Assembly: GCA_013368375.1 (NCBI GenBank)
Contig: JAACJP010000004.1
Coordinates: 930,001 to 994,000 of the forward strand
Reading direction: 5' to 3'
DNA length: 64,000 nt
Source of the DNA: Tricholomella constricta
Taxonomy: Eukaryota > Basidiomycota > Agaricomycetes > Agaricales > Lyophyllaceae
Part shown: positions 10,533 to 22,587 of the stretch, piece by piece
Position numbering within the stretch: position 1 is the first letter of the stretch
How the letters are laid out: every line of letters starts with the position of its first letter
Program-made: the position numbers and the translations under genes
Notes under the pieces: generated by a model
Told to the model about the DNA's origin: nothing
The model's input: the letters and a program-made list of their open reading frames with translations, nothing else
Database searches by the model: none

Positions 10533-13500
10533 TTACAAAATAACCAGATCCCCGGTGCACGAATGACACCAGAACACATGTGAGTCGTCCAGGAACTGGG
10601 GCCGATGCCCCACATGCCCTGCGCGCGAATTTGATCGAGAATGTATATGCGGTGTGCTTGTGAGGGACCCCGCCACGGACCGCACAGGTGAGAGGCCCCG
10701 CACCGACGACGCGCGGGATGATGGTCGCGAGACTGTCACATCCACCTCGCTGTCAATACGCGCCTTCAGCATGCTCAAGCTGATCAAGCGCTTGTGCCGC
10801 GTCTCCGGTGACATGTTCTGGTCGAAGATCGAGCGGGCGAGCGGAGGTGGATGGGAACCAATTGACGACCGCCGCAGATCCGAATTGCGGCTCGATGGTC
10901 GCAAGGCGCTTGGAACAGGAGAGAAGGAGCGCTGACCGAGACGGGATGATGGCTGGGGACGCGCGAGTTGGTCCTCAAGTGCGCTGACCTGTTTCTGAAG
11001 AGCGTGTGCTCGTGCGTTGGCATCAAAAACGGAGTTTTCAAGGGCCCGAATTTGGGACTGTGCCGAGGATAAATCGAGAGCGTGCTGTTGGCGGAGGGAA
11101 CTCAGGAGTTCGTCATCGAGAGATTGGGGACCATCGGCACGTGTGGGAGAGGAAACGGCTTCGCGAAGGTGTGAAATCTCCTCTTCCCGTGCATTGAGGT
11201 CTGCGCGGAGGGATTCTATCTCGTTTTGAGCACGTGCGATGAAGTCTTGGTTCTCGTCCTGAATAAAAGATAAATATCAGAGGGCAACTGGGCGGTACAA
11301 ATCATGTCTGACCTGAGCTCGACGAGTAATGTCCAACTCTTCACGCAGAGCGGAAAGCTCCTCTGCTGTGGACCTTGATGACGTAGTGAGGCGGTCAATC
11401 TCTTCCAACCGGCGGGCGGTCTCCTGGTGATGACTGGCTCGCTCTGCTTCGAGGTTGCGCAAGCTCGCCTTCGCTGTGTCAAGCTCCTCCTGAAGATCAG
11501 CGTACGCCCTTTGGAGCTCGGAGGAGTCGGACACGGCCAGTGATCGTTCCTTTTCTTGTTGCGATATCCGCTCCAATAACTGCACCTGTAGGTGTTCCTT
11601 TTCTTCTGCCTCGCCTTTCACTTTGAATTCAAGGTGCGAAATCATGTCTCGACTATTCTGGAGGTCAAGCTCTAAGGAGCTGACAGTCTCTGTCAAATCG
11701 AGCTTCGCACCCGTTAGCTCGACGATCTTTGGTCGCATTTCATCAAGTGAGCGCATGAGATTAGTGCCCTCAGCTTGTAGGTCCTTCTGTGTCTTCTCGG
11801 CGTCGTCAGCGCGCCGTGTTGCGGCTTTAAGTTGATTTTGCACGGTCTGTAGTTGGCGAGAGTTGGAAGCGATGGTGTCGGCCGCTTGCACGAGCTTCTC
11901 CTGCAGTTCAGAGAAAGCCTTCTGCGTAGACTCGCCTTGGGCCTGGATTTCGGATTTCTCTTGGGAAAGGGCGTTCTTTTCAGAGGTAACAGTTGCAAGC
12001 TGTTCCAGTACTCCAGTATGGACACCTTGGAGTTCCGAAAGCTTGGCCCCCAGTTCTGATGCGTTGCTGCAGTGCTGACGACATTGTACCTCAAGTTCAT
12101 CTCGCTCGATTTTCAGAGTGGTGTGACCCTGAACAAATTCATCAGACATAACCTCGCCTGACCATTACCATGGCTCACCTGTTTCAACTTTGTAAGCTGA
12201 AATTCAAGCTCGTCGGCACGATCCTGTGTATTTTTCAGGGAATTCTCCAGCCGTTCAACCCGATCATCGTTTTGAATCTGTTCTTCTAGCTCGCGTATCC
12301 TACGTTGGTACTGCTCGGCCTCGTGCTTCAGATCGGTTACGGATGACGTGGACAGGTGAAGCTCTCGTTCCTGTAACCAGTTCGTTTATTGATAAATCAG
12401 GATTGGTTATGGAGCAACAGTATACCTTCTCCCGACATCGTTCAGTCAATTCCTTCTCCTTCGCCTGAGATGCTTGAATAACTTTCACGGATTCCTGTTG
12501 ATCCGTTTGGAGACGTTGGACTTGCTCATTGAGAGTCGTCAGCTTTTGACGCTCTTCTTCCAAGCTACCCTCCAAAGCATTTGCCCCTGCGTAAACATGG
12601 TTAGTAATGATAATGGTATAGTTGAGGTCAATTTACTGGATTCAACATCTTGTAAACGCTCAACCTCAGCCGTGAGCGAGGATTTCTCCGAAACTAGTAG
12701 AGATATCGTTTGCTGTTCGTTCTGGAGAGCCCGCTCCTTATCCATCACCAACCGTTGAAGTTGTTCCCCGAGCTCCTTGGCTCGAGCACGTTGATCTTCA
12801 AGTAAGGCCTCGGTCTGCTGCATCTCTACTCACGTGTGAGTGACGGCGTATCCAGAAACGGGGCTGGAAAGGCTCACTTAATTCTGCGTCCTGCAATCGC
12901 TTCAACTGGGCTGCCAATGCCGCACTTTCCGACTCCAAAGTATTTATTCTTGCGTTTAGGTGCTTTAGTTGTTGCTCAAGTAACGTCTCTGATTGTTTCG
13001 CCTCTGCTCACTACTCAGTTACATGTATATGAATAGAAGATGTGAACGTACTCGATTCAGAGATTTGTAAACGATTCACCTCAACTGATAATGACGCGTT
13101 CACGGCCTGCAAGGCAATGATTTGACTGGACAGGTGTTCATGGTGATTAAGCGAAGAAGAAGATATGGCCAGAGGAGGTGATGCAACAACGGAAGACCGA
13201 GGGGAGGCGGCGGGAGGTGATGTGACCAGCGTAGGTGGTGACGGCACTCGAGGAAGGGAAGACAGCCACGACGTGTCTGAGTCGTCTTTGGTGAATCTGA
13301 GAATGTGTTGAAGTTATACCGGACAAGTTCCTGATCAGCGAAATTGCATAGAAGCAACCCGAACGCAAGATGCACCTACACGTCACCCAGATCTCGTTTA
13401 TCTTCCTCTGAAGGCTCTTGGGGGGCAGGGGACAGAGTTCTTGAAGGAGTTATAGGTGAGGCGACACCAGAGTTAGAAGCTGTTACGGATGCCCCGCCAG

Positions 13501-13630
13501 CCTTCTCCCGCTGGCGCTTTTTCAGCTATGAACGTTGGGATTTGTGAGGTGGTTCGACAGTCTGCAGAGGTATCATATGTACCATTGCCTTAGCTCTCGC
13601 TGCCTTTGCAGCACGATCAGCGTCCGACAT
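10533..13630 (-). CDS. Golgin-like long coiled-coil protein
   Basis: The first exon, 13630-13583, encodes MSDADRAAKAARAKAM and splices to LKKRQREKAGG. A Ser/Pro-rich linker follows, then several hundred residues of heptad-rich coiled coil over about ten exons. The coiled coil includes KIERDELEVQCRQHCSNASE, LEEIDRLTTSSRSTAEELSA and EEISHLREAVSS. The C-terminus is not coiled coil: a Ser/Arg-rich tail ends in HRPQFLDDSHVFWCHSC and GDLVIL. Total length is roughly 850-900 aa. The short basic N-terminus followed by coiled coil resembles GM130/BUG1-type golgins and USO1-like tethers, so a vesicle-tethering role at the Golgi is likely but inferred. Its stop is 133 bases from the convergent EXO5 stop. 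Exon borders inside the coiled coil were not all fixed. Confidence 0.75.
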
Positions 13631-14093
13631 TTTGTGAGGGCTGGCCTGACGGTCGAGGCCAGTTGAGGAGCGAGTCGAAGTGGCAAGTCGAGTTTACATA
13701 ACGTGTCCGTGTATTATAATAGTCTCCTCAATGCAAGTCACATCTAAATTCCAAAGTCATAAAATAAAATTGCCAGTATATACGAAGACCATAGGAGATA
13801 GAAGAACACAGAACGAGGAGTATAAGTGGCGGGGACAGCATGGGTTGAACACCATGGCTATATGGTTGAAGAGTGCTACGGAAAGTAAAGAACGACTCTG
13901 GGCGACCACTTCATCATGACTCGGGCGGTTCGCAGGTGAGTAGTAGGGGTGGAATAGCAGTTGCGATGAGGAGAAAGGAACAGGGATGAGCAAAAATGAT
14001 TTTCGTCCGAGGGACATGTGTAAGACTTGGTTAAAAAAGGACAAGGTATATAAATGAACAAACTGATGCAGAATTCCACGAGAAGGAAACGGA
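13631..14093. other. Golgin promoter and G-beta 3' region
   Basis: This is a 463-base gap between two minus-strand genes. It contains an A/T-rich part near 13740-13800 and no recognisable coding sequence. The 209-aa minus frame across it is a shadow that runs into the last intron of the G-beta gene. Confidence 0.5.
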
Positions 14094-15368
14094 TTACGCC
14101 CAGACCTATAGACGTGGGTCAGATTGAGACGATGAAAGCGAGCAATGAGAAGAGCATACCCTGAGTGTACTATCCCAGCTGCCTGTGCACAGAGCCATGC
14201 CATCTGTGCTGACACCCAGGCAGCTGACCCTGTTTTCGTGACCCGTAAGAACACCGACACGCTCTCCTTTAAGCGTGTCCCAGACGTTGCAAGTCCAGTC
14301 ATCATATCCGCCGAACAGAATTCGACCAGAGATTGAGAAAGCAACCGATGTGATACCGCAAAGAATGTTATCGTGCGTGAAGGCATTTAGTTCGCGGTCA
14401 GCTCGAATATCAAATAAGCGACAAGAGGCGTCGTCCGAGCCTGTCGCGAATGCGTCGCCATTGGGGAAAAACCTAAACAGGATGAGTACTCTCGAATTTG
14501 GTGTCAAGGTCACATGACGTACTGCACAGCATTTATGTCTGATTCATGTCCAGTGAAGGTCTGCGTTGCGCGTCCGCTGCGGATGTCCCAGAGCTTGGCC
14601 GTCGCATCGCAGGCACCAGAGACGAAGACGTTCTGGTTAGGACCAAGGGACAAGCTGATGACACATATTTGTCAACATGAGGCTGTTAACCAAGAATAGA
14701 CAGTCCCACCTCATCACATCACCAGTGTGGTCACTGAATTCGACCACTCGTACGCCAGCTTCAATGTCCCAGAGCATACAGGTCATGTCGCCGGAACTTG
14801 TTACGATTTGTCGGTCATTGATGAATCGACAGCAGGAAAGATAACCGGAATGTGCGCTCAATTCCCGGGCACCCCTAGCGTTCGTTCCGTCCTTGTTATT
14901 CAGATTGTAGATGGAGCAAATATTATCCAAACCACCGCAGGCTACGAAGTTGCCAGATGGCGAGTAGGCGCAGGTCATGACCCAGCTGGAACGCAGGGGA
15001 ATAGCATGGACCTTGTTCGTTGTATAGGCATCCCAGACGATGAGTTTACCGTCTTGCGATGCAGACACTAGATGCCTTCTGTCCGTTGCCCAGTGCATAG
15101 CGTAAATCTTGGCAAGATGGCCACGGAGGGCGCGGCGCGGTCGCATGACGATCCGAGGCAGCGCATCCACTTCTGCTGCCATAGCGCGCACTAGAGAGCG
15201 CTCGTTGTCAGGAAAACGGGAGCCGACAAGGATGCAAAAGGGCATAGACCACTTACAACTTGTGTCTGCCGAGGACTCTTTCTTTGCACGAATCTTTTCC
15301 TTCAGACTCTCCGCCTCTCTGCGGGCGGCCGCAATCCGCTCCTGAATATCACCTTGATTTTGAGACAT
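14094..15368 (-). CDS. GPB1: Heterotrimeric G-protein beta subunit
   Basis: The N-terminus, [20 protein letters not shown], is the coiled-coil segment that binds the gamma subunit. Exon 1 ends at SSADTS and joins to [20 protein letters not shown]. Seven WD40 blades follow. Typical pieces are [99 protein letters not shown] and GSWDSTLR. The last exon adds only VWA and a stop, after a 54-base intron at 14106-14159. The length, about 350 aa, is standard. With its gamma partner it carries signals from receptors, in fungi often pheromone or nutrient sensing. The assignment as a canonical G-beta is firm; the pathway in this fungus is inferred. Confidence 0.95.
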
Positions 15369-18300
15369 GAGTAGCCTTTACGAATCGAGAGGGGCGTAAT
15401 GGGGAGCTTTCAAAGCAAGTGCGTGTGTCAGTTCATAAAGTGCTCGACACCATAACGTCCACATACATTTGTTGCGGTAGGGTAAAAGAAAAATGTCAAC
15501 ACGAGGGTGTCAGTGAGAGAGACCGCAGAGCAACCAGAGTAGGTTGGGTGTTTAAGCCGGACGCCACGAGCAGTGTCGTCTGGTGCTTTGGGGTCGTTGG
15601 AGACAACGATGGGGGCGTTGAAGAGTGGGAAAGGAGAGTCTGAGTGGACAGCCCGTCTGCTGCTGATGGAATGATCTTGCCATTTGCTGACCCAGCGACA
15701 CCCGCAAATTGCCGCAGCCAATGTTTACTCCGACTTCCCAGTGCCACCAACACCATTTCTCCTTCAGCAGGTCTTTGCGTACCGTCAAGTTATTCGTCTA
15801 TCGCATAGTAGACCTTGCAGCAATCCTTTAAATGTAACCAAGGTTTCTTCTTTTTCTCTCACCACTCTATCACTGGCATCGCGGCAACCGGCCTATTACA
15901 AAAACGATATTGGTCGACGTCTGATGCCATCTACCCCCTGTTGCCCATCTTCCCGCCCAAGTCATTTCACATGAGCGCTTGCTATAGGCATATTTGGTCA
16001 CTGGGCCCATAACTTCCACCTTTTTTTCTACTACTTACACCTGCCGTGCGGAGACCGTTCACTGGTGCCTGCACTACATCACAATGTCCACAAGGTCTGT
16101 TGACCATGTTTTACTCCCAGACTAGTCCCGCTCTAAACGCTGCCTTCGCTAGGCGCCTTCATTAAATAGTATCTACATGTAGTTCGGCGGATGTTTGATC
16201 ACTCCCGTTAACGCAGCCACGTTCGGCCGGGGACCAGCCGACTTTCGTTTGGGCCACCTCTTACTTTATCATGCAAGCCCCTGTAACTCTGCCAGTCCTG
16301 CTCTAAACAAGCTGTTCTGAACTGTTCTACCCCTGGCTCTCGGAATCAATCCATTGATTGATCGGAAGTCAAACGTCCAGGCAGCTCACATACCTCAGAC
16401 CGATGACCACAACAGTGCAGACCTGTTCCCCTTTGGGCCCTCATGTCCGACCTGTGATGCTCCTTGTGACGCTTTGGCTTTTGCGTCTGGCATCCCGTCG
16501 CTCCAACAACAGTGATCTTGAGTCTTGACGTTGCCGAAGTCCAGGCACCCCTGCCAGAGCCTCTCAACCACCCAACGACGGACCTGCCGACGCTGTGGCG
16601 TGGCGCAAATGAAATCCTCGACGTTGTACCTCCCTGTTTTTCACAGAATTCTATAAATGGTATGCTTGGGCTTGAGACCTTGGCGCTTTCGTGGGTACGT
16701 TTATACTTGAAATGCCAGCTCCACATCGTTAACTATTTCAACTTTCCTTGGCGTTGTCCCTGTCAAGCACTGTTCAAGGCCTACATGACAAATTTTACGC
16801 TATCCCCACAAGTGAAGATTTCGCCGTGCGTGATCTTTCTTTCTGTCATTGAGTATTACCTGTCCCCCCAACCTCGTTCGAGGAATCTGCTAGGTACCGT
16901 AGAGTGGCACTGCGTTGACTTGATCTACGCCAATCGCCACTTTGGCTTGCGATATATCCGAAGCGTGATCAACGGTGGGCTGTCGCGGGTTCGTCAGATC
17001 CTATTAAAGGAATCTTTCGTAAAAGATTGCGTTCCTGGGCTCCTACTACCCCCATTTCGAAGTTCCCGAATGCCGCGAAAGGCGGGGGCGCGCCCTATTG
17101 GCACACGCACCCCAACGTAGTGGTATTTCCATATCTCTTAATCTGATTGCACAAAATTAACTTCATATCTACAGAGATCACTGTCGGGCAGCCATAAATC
17201 CATTTTTCGGGGCGTCTAAACGTTACTTTTCTATTTCCGTTTTCTTCGCGGATAAATACTGCAATTTTATAGGGTGTGTATTGGGGGCATCAACTGTCAT
17301 AGTGGCATCTCCCGGTCTGCGGCGGTTTTGGTTTCGAAAAATTGCGGGCGAGGTGGGAACTGCGCAGGGTTCAGCTCTCGTCGACTACCACCGTCGCAAC
17401 ATACCTGCGGGCGGAAATGGCTTCACTCCAGGAAAAGCAGTCGCATCGCACCGATCATAAGACGGGAACCACAAGTGAAGGTCACCGTTGCACAGTTTTC
17501 CGTGGCTTCTCAACTTTTATGTCATTAACCGCTTGTGACTTGACGATTTTAACCAACCTTCTCATGAGGCCGCTTCGGCTCAGGTGTTGTGCATGCTGGG
17601 TAGTTTCCCGCTGGAGATGTGCACAACCTCGTTGTGTAGGCGTTTCACGCCTATTCTCGGAACTAGATATCACTGCACAGCGTACTCAGGAAGGTGACAC
17701 TTATCCGCAGACAAATTGATGCCGTGCAGAATGTGAGTGTCGAACCTATGTTTTTGTTTTGAGGAAAGCTGACTGGCGATTTTAAACGACAACCATATCA
17801 TGCTATATCAATTGAAGCTCCATCATTGCCGTCAAGGGACATCCGATCGTGATGATGCCAGCCCTCAGGTTTTGATTTTCGTTGTTCTCCCTATGACGCG
17901 CCGAGTGCGGACAAAGTGTCGGAGCGTCTATCTTGAGCGCTCGAGCTTTTTTTCAATGCTGTTATATTCGAAAATTATGCATCGCGCTATACAGTGAGTG
18001 GGTGGTCTACCGCCTCATAGTTTCATCTGCTGTACACCTAGAGGTGAGTGACGCATATCCGGGAGGCTGGTCATCGAGAGTGTTCTAATTTTTCCATGCA
18101 TTCAGACCATATCAGCCTTCCAGTCCTATCTCCTGTCGGGCATCCCTTTCGTGCTAGCGTCCCAACTCCTTTTGTTCACTTGGCTACATCATGCTGTTAT
18201 TCTTCAAATGAGACTGCTCCCGTATCCCCAAACAGCGAGCGTTCGTTGCCGAAGATGCTGCACCTGCTGAGAGAGAGTTGACCCATTTCTTACCTTACCG

Positions 18301-18646
18301 CTCGCTGCACCGCAGGCCTCTTTCCGTCCGAGGTGAGCTCACAACACGGGGTCGCAGGGGATGCCGATTTTTGCAATGGCAGTGCGAATATAAGGTATGA
18401 GCTCATGTCCCGAACTATTTCTCCTGCCTAGAATTTTCGTGATACTCATACATCAGCTCTCCTGTTTTTTTTTGTTTTACCTTTTTCTACGGTCGAGCCT
18501 AAAACGCCACTACACATCCGCTAAGCTGTCCTAACAGCCTTTGCGCTTCGTTAAAAGAGGGGAATGTCTACTGAAGTTACTGACAACTTCGCCTCACCTT
18601 CGATCTTCTAGAGTCACTGGCCTTTCTCCAAAGAACAAAGCTCACG
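15369..18646. other. 3.3 kb stretch with no recognised gene
   Basis: Many short frames occur on both strands, the longest being 202 codons at 16512-17120 on the plus strand. None gave a motif, a convincing splice chain or a protein-like composition. A 15-base imperfect direct repeat (agtccNgctctaaac) occurs near 16124 and 16294. The part next to 15369 should hold the G-beta promoter. The rest could be decayed mobile DNA or a noncoding transcript, but I see no terminal repeats or transposase. Confidence 0.5.
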
Positions 18647-19004
18647 ATGTCTAACAACTTCCAAGGTGGCGCTTCCCCTAGAGGTAGGAATGGCTAATTG
18701 ACTCTCGATCTTGATAGTGCGCTGATTATCTGTCATCTTAGATTACATCAATGAATTCAACACGGTAGGACAACGCCGGGGACTGGAAGTTCAATACGAG
18801 TGCACCTCTACCGGACCCAAAAACAACGAACTATGGACTGCAACCCTCTCCTGTAAGTGATGGTGATTCTGTGTTTATCGTGTTGACGGTACTTCGTAAG
18901 CAGTGGGCGGAACAACATGGACCAAGGGTAGCGCGAAAACGAAGAGAGAGGCAAAGGCCAATGCAGCCCGAGACGCGATTGCACTTGTTCAGAATGGCTA
19001 CTAA
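18647..19004 (+). CDS. Minimal dsRNA-binding-motif protein A, 82 aa
   Basis: Three exons, 18647-18683, 18742-18852 and 18904-19004, join in phase 1 at both introns and give 82 aa. After MSNNFQGGASPR the whole protein is one dsRBM. It has a first helix DYINEFNTVGQ, strands with the typical EVQYECTSTGPKNNELWTAT, and the second helix with the basic cap KTKREAKANAARDAIALV. The spacing GP-x4-W and K-x2-AK-x2-AA-x2-AI is that of dsRNA-binding motifs. The intron inside the sheet is at the same codon and phase as in two more genes at 19680 and 21149. Such proteins bind double-stranded RNA; the partner and pathway are unknown. A TTAAAAG sequence lies 96 bases upstream. Confidence 0.75.
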
Positions 19005-19679
19005 GGATTGATGCACCAATCAAGCAGGTTTACGTCCCTTAATGTGAGTCCTCGTGTATTCCTGCAGTCAACCTTAGGTGATTTGCTGCTACTCAACTTC
19101 CAGACAGCGCCACACACAGTTTAGAAGGACTTGATTATATAATTTGCTATGTTTAATTGAATTTACCGATGTTTTACTTGCAATTTCTTACCCTCCCATG
19201 CCTGGGCCAAGGAAGTATTCCACTCACGAAACGCGATACAAGCTTACCGCGGCGTCGTGGCCTCCTCATGCTAGGACGCGGTTTCTGCCGCAGCTCGTCA
19301 AATATCCTCGTGGACCATTCGGACAGCTTTTTGTAGGGTCTTTGAACAACTTGTAATCGCGCCCCAACTTTGCAACTGTGCCTGCGGTTCTACTCCTCAC
19401 GAAGGTGTCGATTGTCCACGTCACCTACACCTTCACGCGTGCTGCTACCGATTTCCGTCATTTGTTTCGTGCTTCTAGGTTGATTACTCGAACGTGAACT
19501 TTCAAGCACAGCACACAGTATTTCGCGTCTTCTGTCACCGGCTTCCAATGAATGACATTTCATCGTTCCCTAATGAATGAACTCCAACGAGGTGATTCAT
19601 CACGTTCCAGCTGCAATGTAACACTTCGCCGCGATCGTATAAAGCTCCCCGCGTTGGATCGGCTGCAAGTCGACGAAAA
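19005..19679. other. Spacer between dsRBM genes A and B
   Basis: No coding sequence is recognised. The last 50 bases contain the promoter region of gene B. A short plus-strand frame at 19144-19356 has no features. Confidence 0.45.
19638..19643 (+). promoter_or_regulatory. Possible TATA box of dsRBM gene B
   Basis: TATAAA lies 42 bases before the ATG at 19680. Position and sequence fit a TATA element. The transcription start is not known. Confidence 0.35.
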
Positions 19680-20070
19680 ATGCCTTCAGCAGGTACCTCT
19701 TCTACTGCTTATCAGTAAACGCATGAACTAATCTGCTCAATCATTCGCAGGAGGTAGCTCTGCCTTGAATAACTGTATGTTGTATTCTGTGCGATCGAAC
19801 GTTTACTTACTCTCAGTCAGATCTTCAAAACAAAGGCCAGCTTTCGTCACTCAGTTGGCAGGATTCGACGTCTGGTCCAAAGAACTCCCCGACGTGGACC
19901 TCCATCTGTAAAAGTAAACTCGACATTTTCTTGTGATTGGGCGACTAAAAAGTTATACCGCGTCAGTTAACGGTGTGCAACGCGGAACAGGTACTGGTAC
20001 CCACAAGCACATCGCTAGAGACAATGCGGCAAACGCTGCTTTGCAGTCGCTGGCTGAGGAAACCGCATGA
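19680..20070 (+). CDS. Minimal dsRNA-binding-motif protein B, 77 aa
   Basis: Four small exons, 19680-19692, 19751-19774, 19821-19913 and 19967-20070, all joined in phase 1, give 77 aa. The protein reads MPSAGGSSALNNYLQNKGQ, then LSWQDSTSGPKNSPTWTSIC, then KINGVQRGTGTGTHKHIARD and NAANAALQSLAEETA. This is a complete dsRBM: helix 1, the STSGP-x5-W strand pair, a glycine-rich turn and a basic AA-x2-AL helix. The lysine cap at helix 2 is weaker than usual (HKHIARDNAA). The third intron falls at the same codon and phase as in genes A and C. The two first exons of 13 and 24 bases explain why no open frame reveals it. The function beyond RNA binding is unknown. Confidence 0.72.
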
Positions 20071-21148
20071 GACGACCGAGAGACTCTGATTTTATATTTA
20101 ACGGAGCCATGCATTATCTATCCCCACAGCCTGGTGTTGTTATTCTTCCGTCGGACCGGATCAACCAATCTCTTTACAGATAGTGTGCACTGACTATGAG
20201 TGCGTCTATTCCTGCAACATTCTACTCAACTGTACCCCTCCAATAACGGGATGACGCGCAACTCACAAAGTGCTCTTGTTTAGATGTCTGCTAGAGATCA
20301 TCTTGTGTCTTCAAATCCCGAAATTCGGTTTGGCCGGCCCGAGCGCAGTTTTTCGTCATCCAGCTACAGCAACAGTCTCCTCGTGACATCGACTGCTTCG
20401 CGTATGATATGTTGAAGATGGCCATGATGTTGGACACGGAGATTTATTCGCTTGCCGCCGTTCGCGCTTAGATGAAAACACTTCCAACTCCGCGTAGGCA
20501 TCCTCATTGTAATTCCTGGGTCCCCAAGGACATGAGGCTGATCAGGTCAAATAGTTGGACGCAGTGGAGATGCATCTATATCTACATCGCTATCAAACAT
20601 CACGTCACCAGCGACGGGCGCTCTCGACATGCTAGTCTCACACTGTCCAGCAAAAGCTCCGTTGGAGGCGGTTATAACGACCAGCTCCCGAGGTCCCATA
20701 GTCTCTCTTGAGATGCTGAGATCATTTCCTATCCAGTTCGGTAAATTGTACCCGCCGTTGTCCTGACTGTGTTTCTGCCTTGTCCAGTGGATCTCGATAT
20801 GTCGACAATGTCCAACCCCTGATATTTTCTTTCGATGACGCCACTGACATCCGTTGGAAATACTACACCCTGGTGTCACTTGCCTTCCGCATTTATCTTG
20901 AACAGATCACCAGCCTAGGTGTGGATCGTGACGGGATTCAATCTTGTCAGATACTTTGCCATGGCTAAAATCTGCAGATGTTTGTTTGAAACACCCTTTG
21001 CTCATCGAATGGTGCTAAAACCCATTAGTCAAATGCGGTGTCCAAAGGACGCCGGAATAGTCGCCCAAGAGCACTACAAAAGGACCGCTGTCTCCGCATT
21101 CAACATCAACAGATTCCTCTCTCATTCTCTCTATTCGCAAGGGTCCTA
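20071..21148. other. Spacer between dsRBM genes B and C
   Basis: About 1.1 kb. A minus-strand frame at 20547-20879 (110 codons, with NWIGNDLSISRETMGPREL) could be an exon or relic but has no recognised homology. TACAAAAG at 21075-21082 is 74 bases before the ATG of gene C and may be its core promoter. Confidence 0.4.
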
Positions 21149-21585
21149 ATGTCGACGAGTATGTCTGCTCTCTCTTGTTCTTGGTTTCTCAACCCATCCA
21201 CTTCGTAGCTACGAATCCTGCTACGACTTTACACAACAGTAGGTTCCCATGCGAAAATTCTTCCACGCCTTCGCCAACCCATTCTATAAGTATTGGCAAA
21301 GAATGGGCAGGCTCATCTTTTGAGCTACGCGGAATCGTCAACAGGACCCTCTAGCGAAGCTGTGTGGACGGTCCAGTGCAAGAGTATGTCCTTCAGTCTT
21401 TGTCGAGATGGACAGTTGCCTAAAATTCGCGCTTTAGTCGCAGGTGAAGTCAAAGGGGTCGGTGTAGCAAGCCAGAAAGCGACTGCCAAACAAGCCGCCG
21501 CCAAGCAAGCCTTAGACGTAAGGTTCTTTCGTTTGTTGTCTTGGGAGAGCTTCACGCATCTGTTCTCAAGGTCCTCCGGGGCTGA
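21149..21585 (+). CDS. Minimal dsRNA-binding-motif protein C, 75 aa
   Basis: Five exons, 21149-21158, 21209-21238, 21291-21383, 21438-21517 and 21571-21585, give 75 aa. The protein is MSTTTNPATTLHNILAKNGQ, then LLSYAESSTGPSSEAVWTVQ, then CKIAGEVKGVGVASQKATAK and QAAAKQALDVLRG. It is the best match of the three to the dsRBM consensus, with QKATAKQAAAKQALDVL as helix 2. Introns 1, 2 and 3 interrupt codons in phase 1, and intron 3 is shared with genes A and B. The last exon of 15 bases depends on an AAG acceptor at 21570; without it the frame would continue through the intron. No second domain is present, so it may work as a dimer or partner of a larger RNA enzyme. Confidence 0.78.
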
Positions 21586-22587
21586 GGCATATAACTCGCA
21601 GTGTGCACGCCAGCCTATCTTCGAAACTTTAATGCGCCTCAAACTCTACTTTTATATCCTGACGTTACTAGCCTTATGCTGTGTATATACAGAGCCGCTT
21701 ACTTATGCTTTCACCTACACTATTCTATTATCTGGTCATGCTAAGATTGTTCTGTTCGGAGCTTTTTGAACCTCGGCAATGTCTCCCTGGGGCTGAAGAT
21801 GAAAGTCACGTACATCCCAAAGCGACTAGTAACCGTGGCGCCATGAGACTCGTAATAACCCGATCGTAAACTAACTCGTTCATATGAACATCTCGGCTTT
21901 CATCCCTGAGCCCGTAGCGTTCGCGCTCTGATATAGATAGTATATACGTGACCTATGACAGTAAATTTATTAGATATTTAATGGGCATTCCTTTCGACCA
22001 GGCTCACCTGACGCGTGAGTTGGCGTCGCGGAGTTGCAAAATGAATTTGAAGTGACGGCTTTCTCACGAGCCGGGAAATCTGGAAATTAAAAGAAAAACA
22101 CTGTCTCTTCCCTCATCGCTTCCGATGTTTCGACGTGTCTTTCCTTACTTCGTCGCGACTGCTACAGGTGCTCGTTTACTTGCAATCACCAAGCGGTTAT
22201 GATTGACTGGGATGGCAGGAATCGTTTCTGGGGTATATATCTTCAAGCCTCTAGTGCTGGAAAGCGTACAACAACCGGAGATGTAGGTGGAGTTTTCCCT
22301 TGTGGCTTTGCATGGCTGATATTGAAAAATGAAGAGACAATCGTACGGGTAATGAGGGAGCGAATCCTCGCCATAATGCCGTCGGACCAGCGACTACAGA
22401 CTCAACGCAAAATGATGCAGCGGAGGTGGGCTCAGCTAACAAGTAATCAAATGTTAAGATTCCCACCGACCCGCTCTTGCTTCCTGTCTTATCTAATTTT
22501 GAACTTGCGTCGTGGAAGTCGTTGAAGACAGTACGTGTAGGATTCATATCCCGAAATGTGATAAAATCTAAGATGTTAACCGCACGC
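21586..22587. other. Stretch between dsRBM gene C and SAD1
   Basis: No gene is recognised. The frame at 22199-22525 on the plus strand runs into sequence downstream of SAD1 and has no motif. The two flanking genes point toward each other, so this is a convergent 3' region. Confidence 0.45.

Noticed and set aside
16960..17030. Possible tRNA T-arm (GGGTTCGTCAGATCC)
   Set aside because: The stem does not pair and no acceptor or anticodon arm fits around it.
16512..17120. 202-codon plus-strand frame
   Set aside because: No motif, odd composition, no splice partners and no neighbour context; likely a chance opening or relic.
20547..20879. 110-codon minus-strand frame between dsRBM genes
   Set aside because: Looks somewhat protein-like but has no recognised family and no clear flanking splice sites; left as a note in the spacer.
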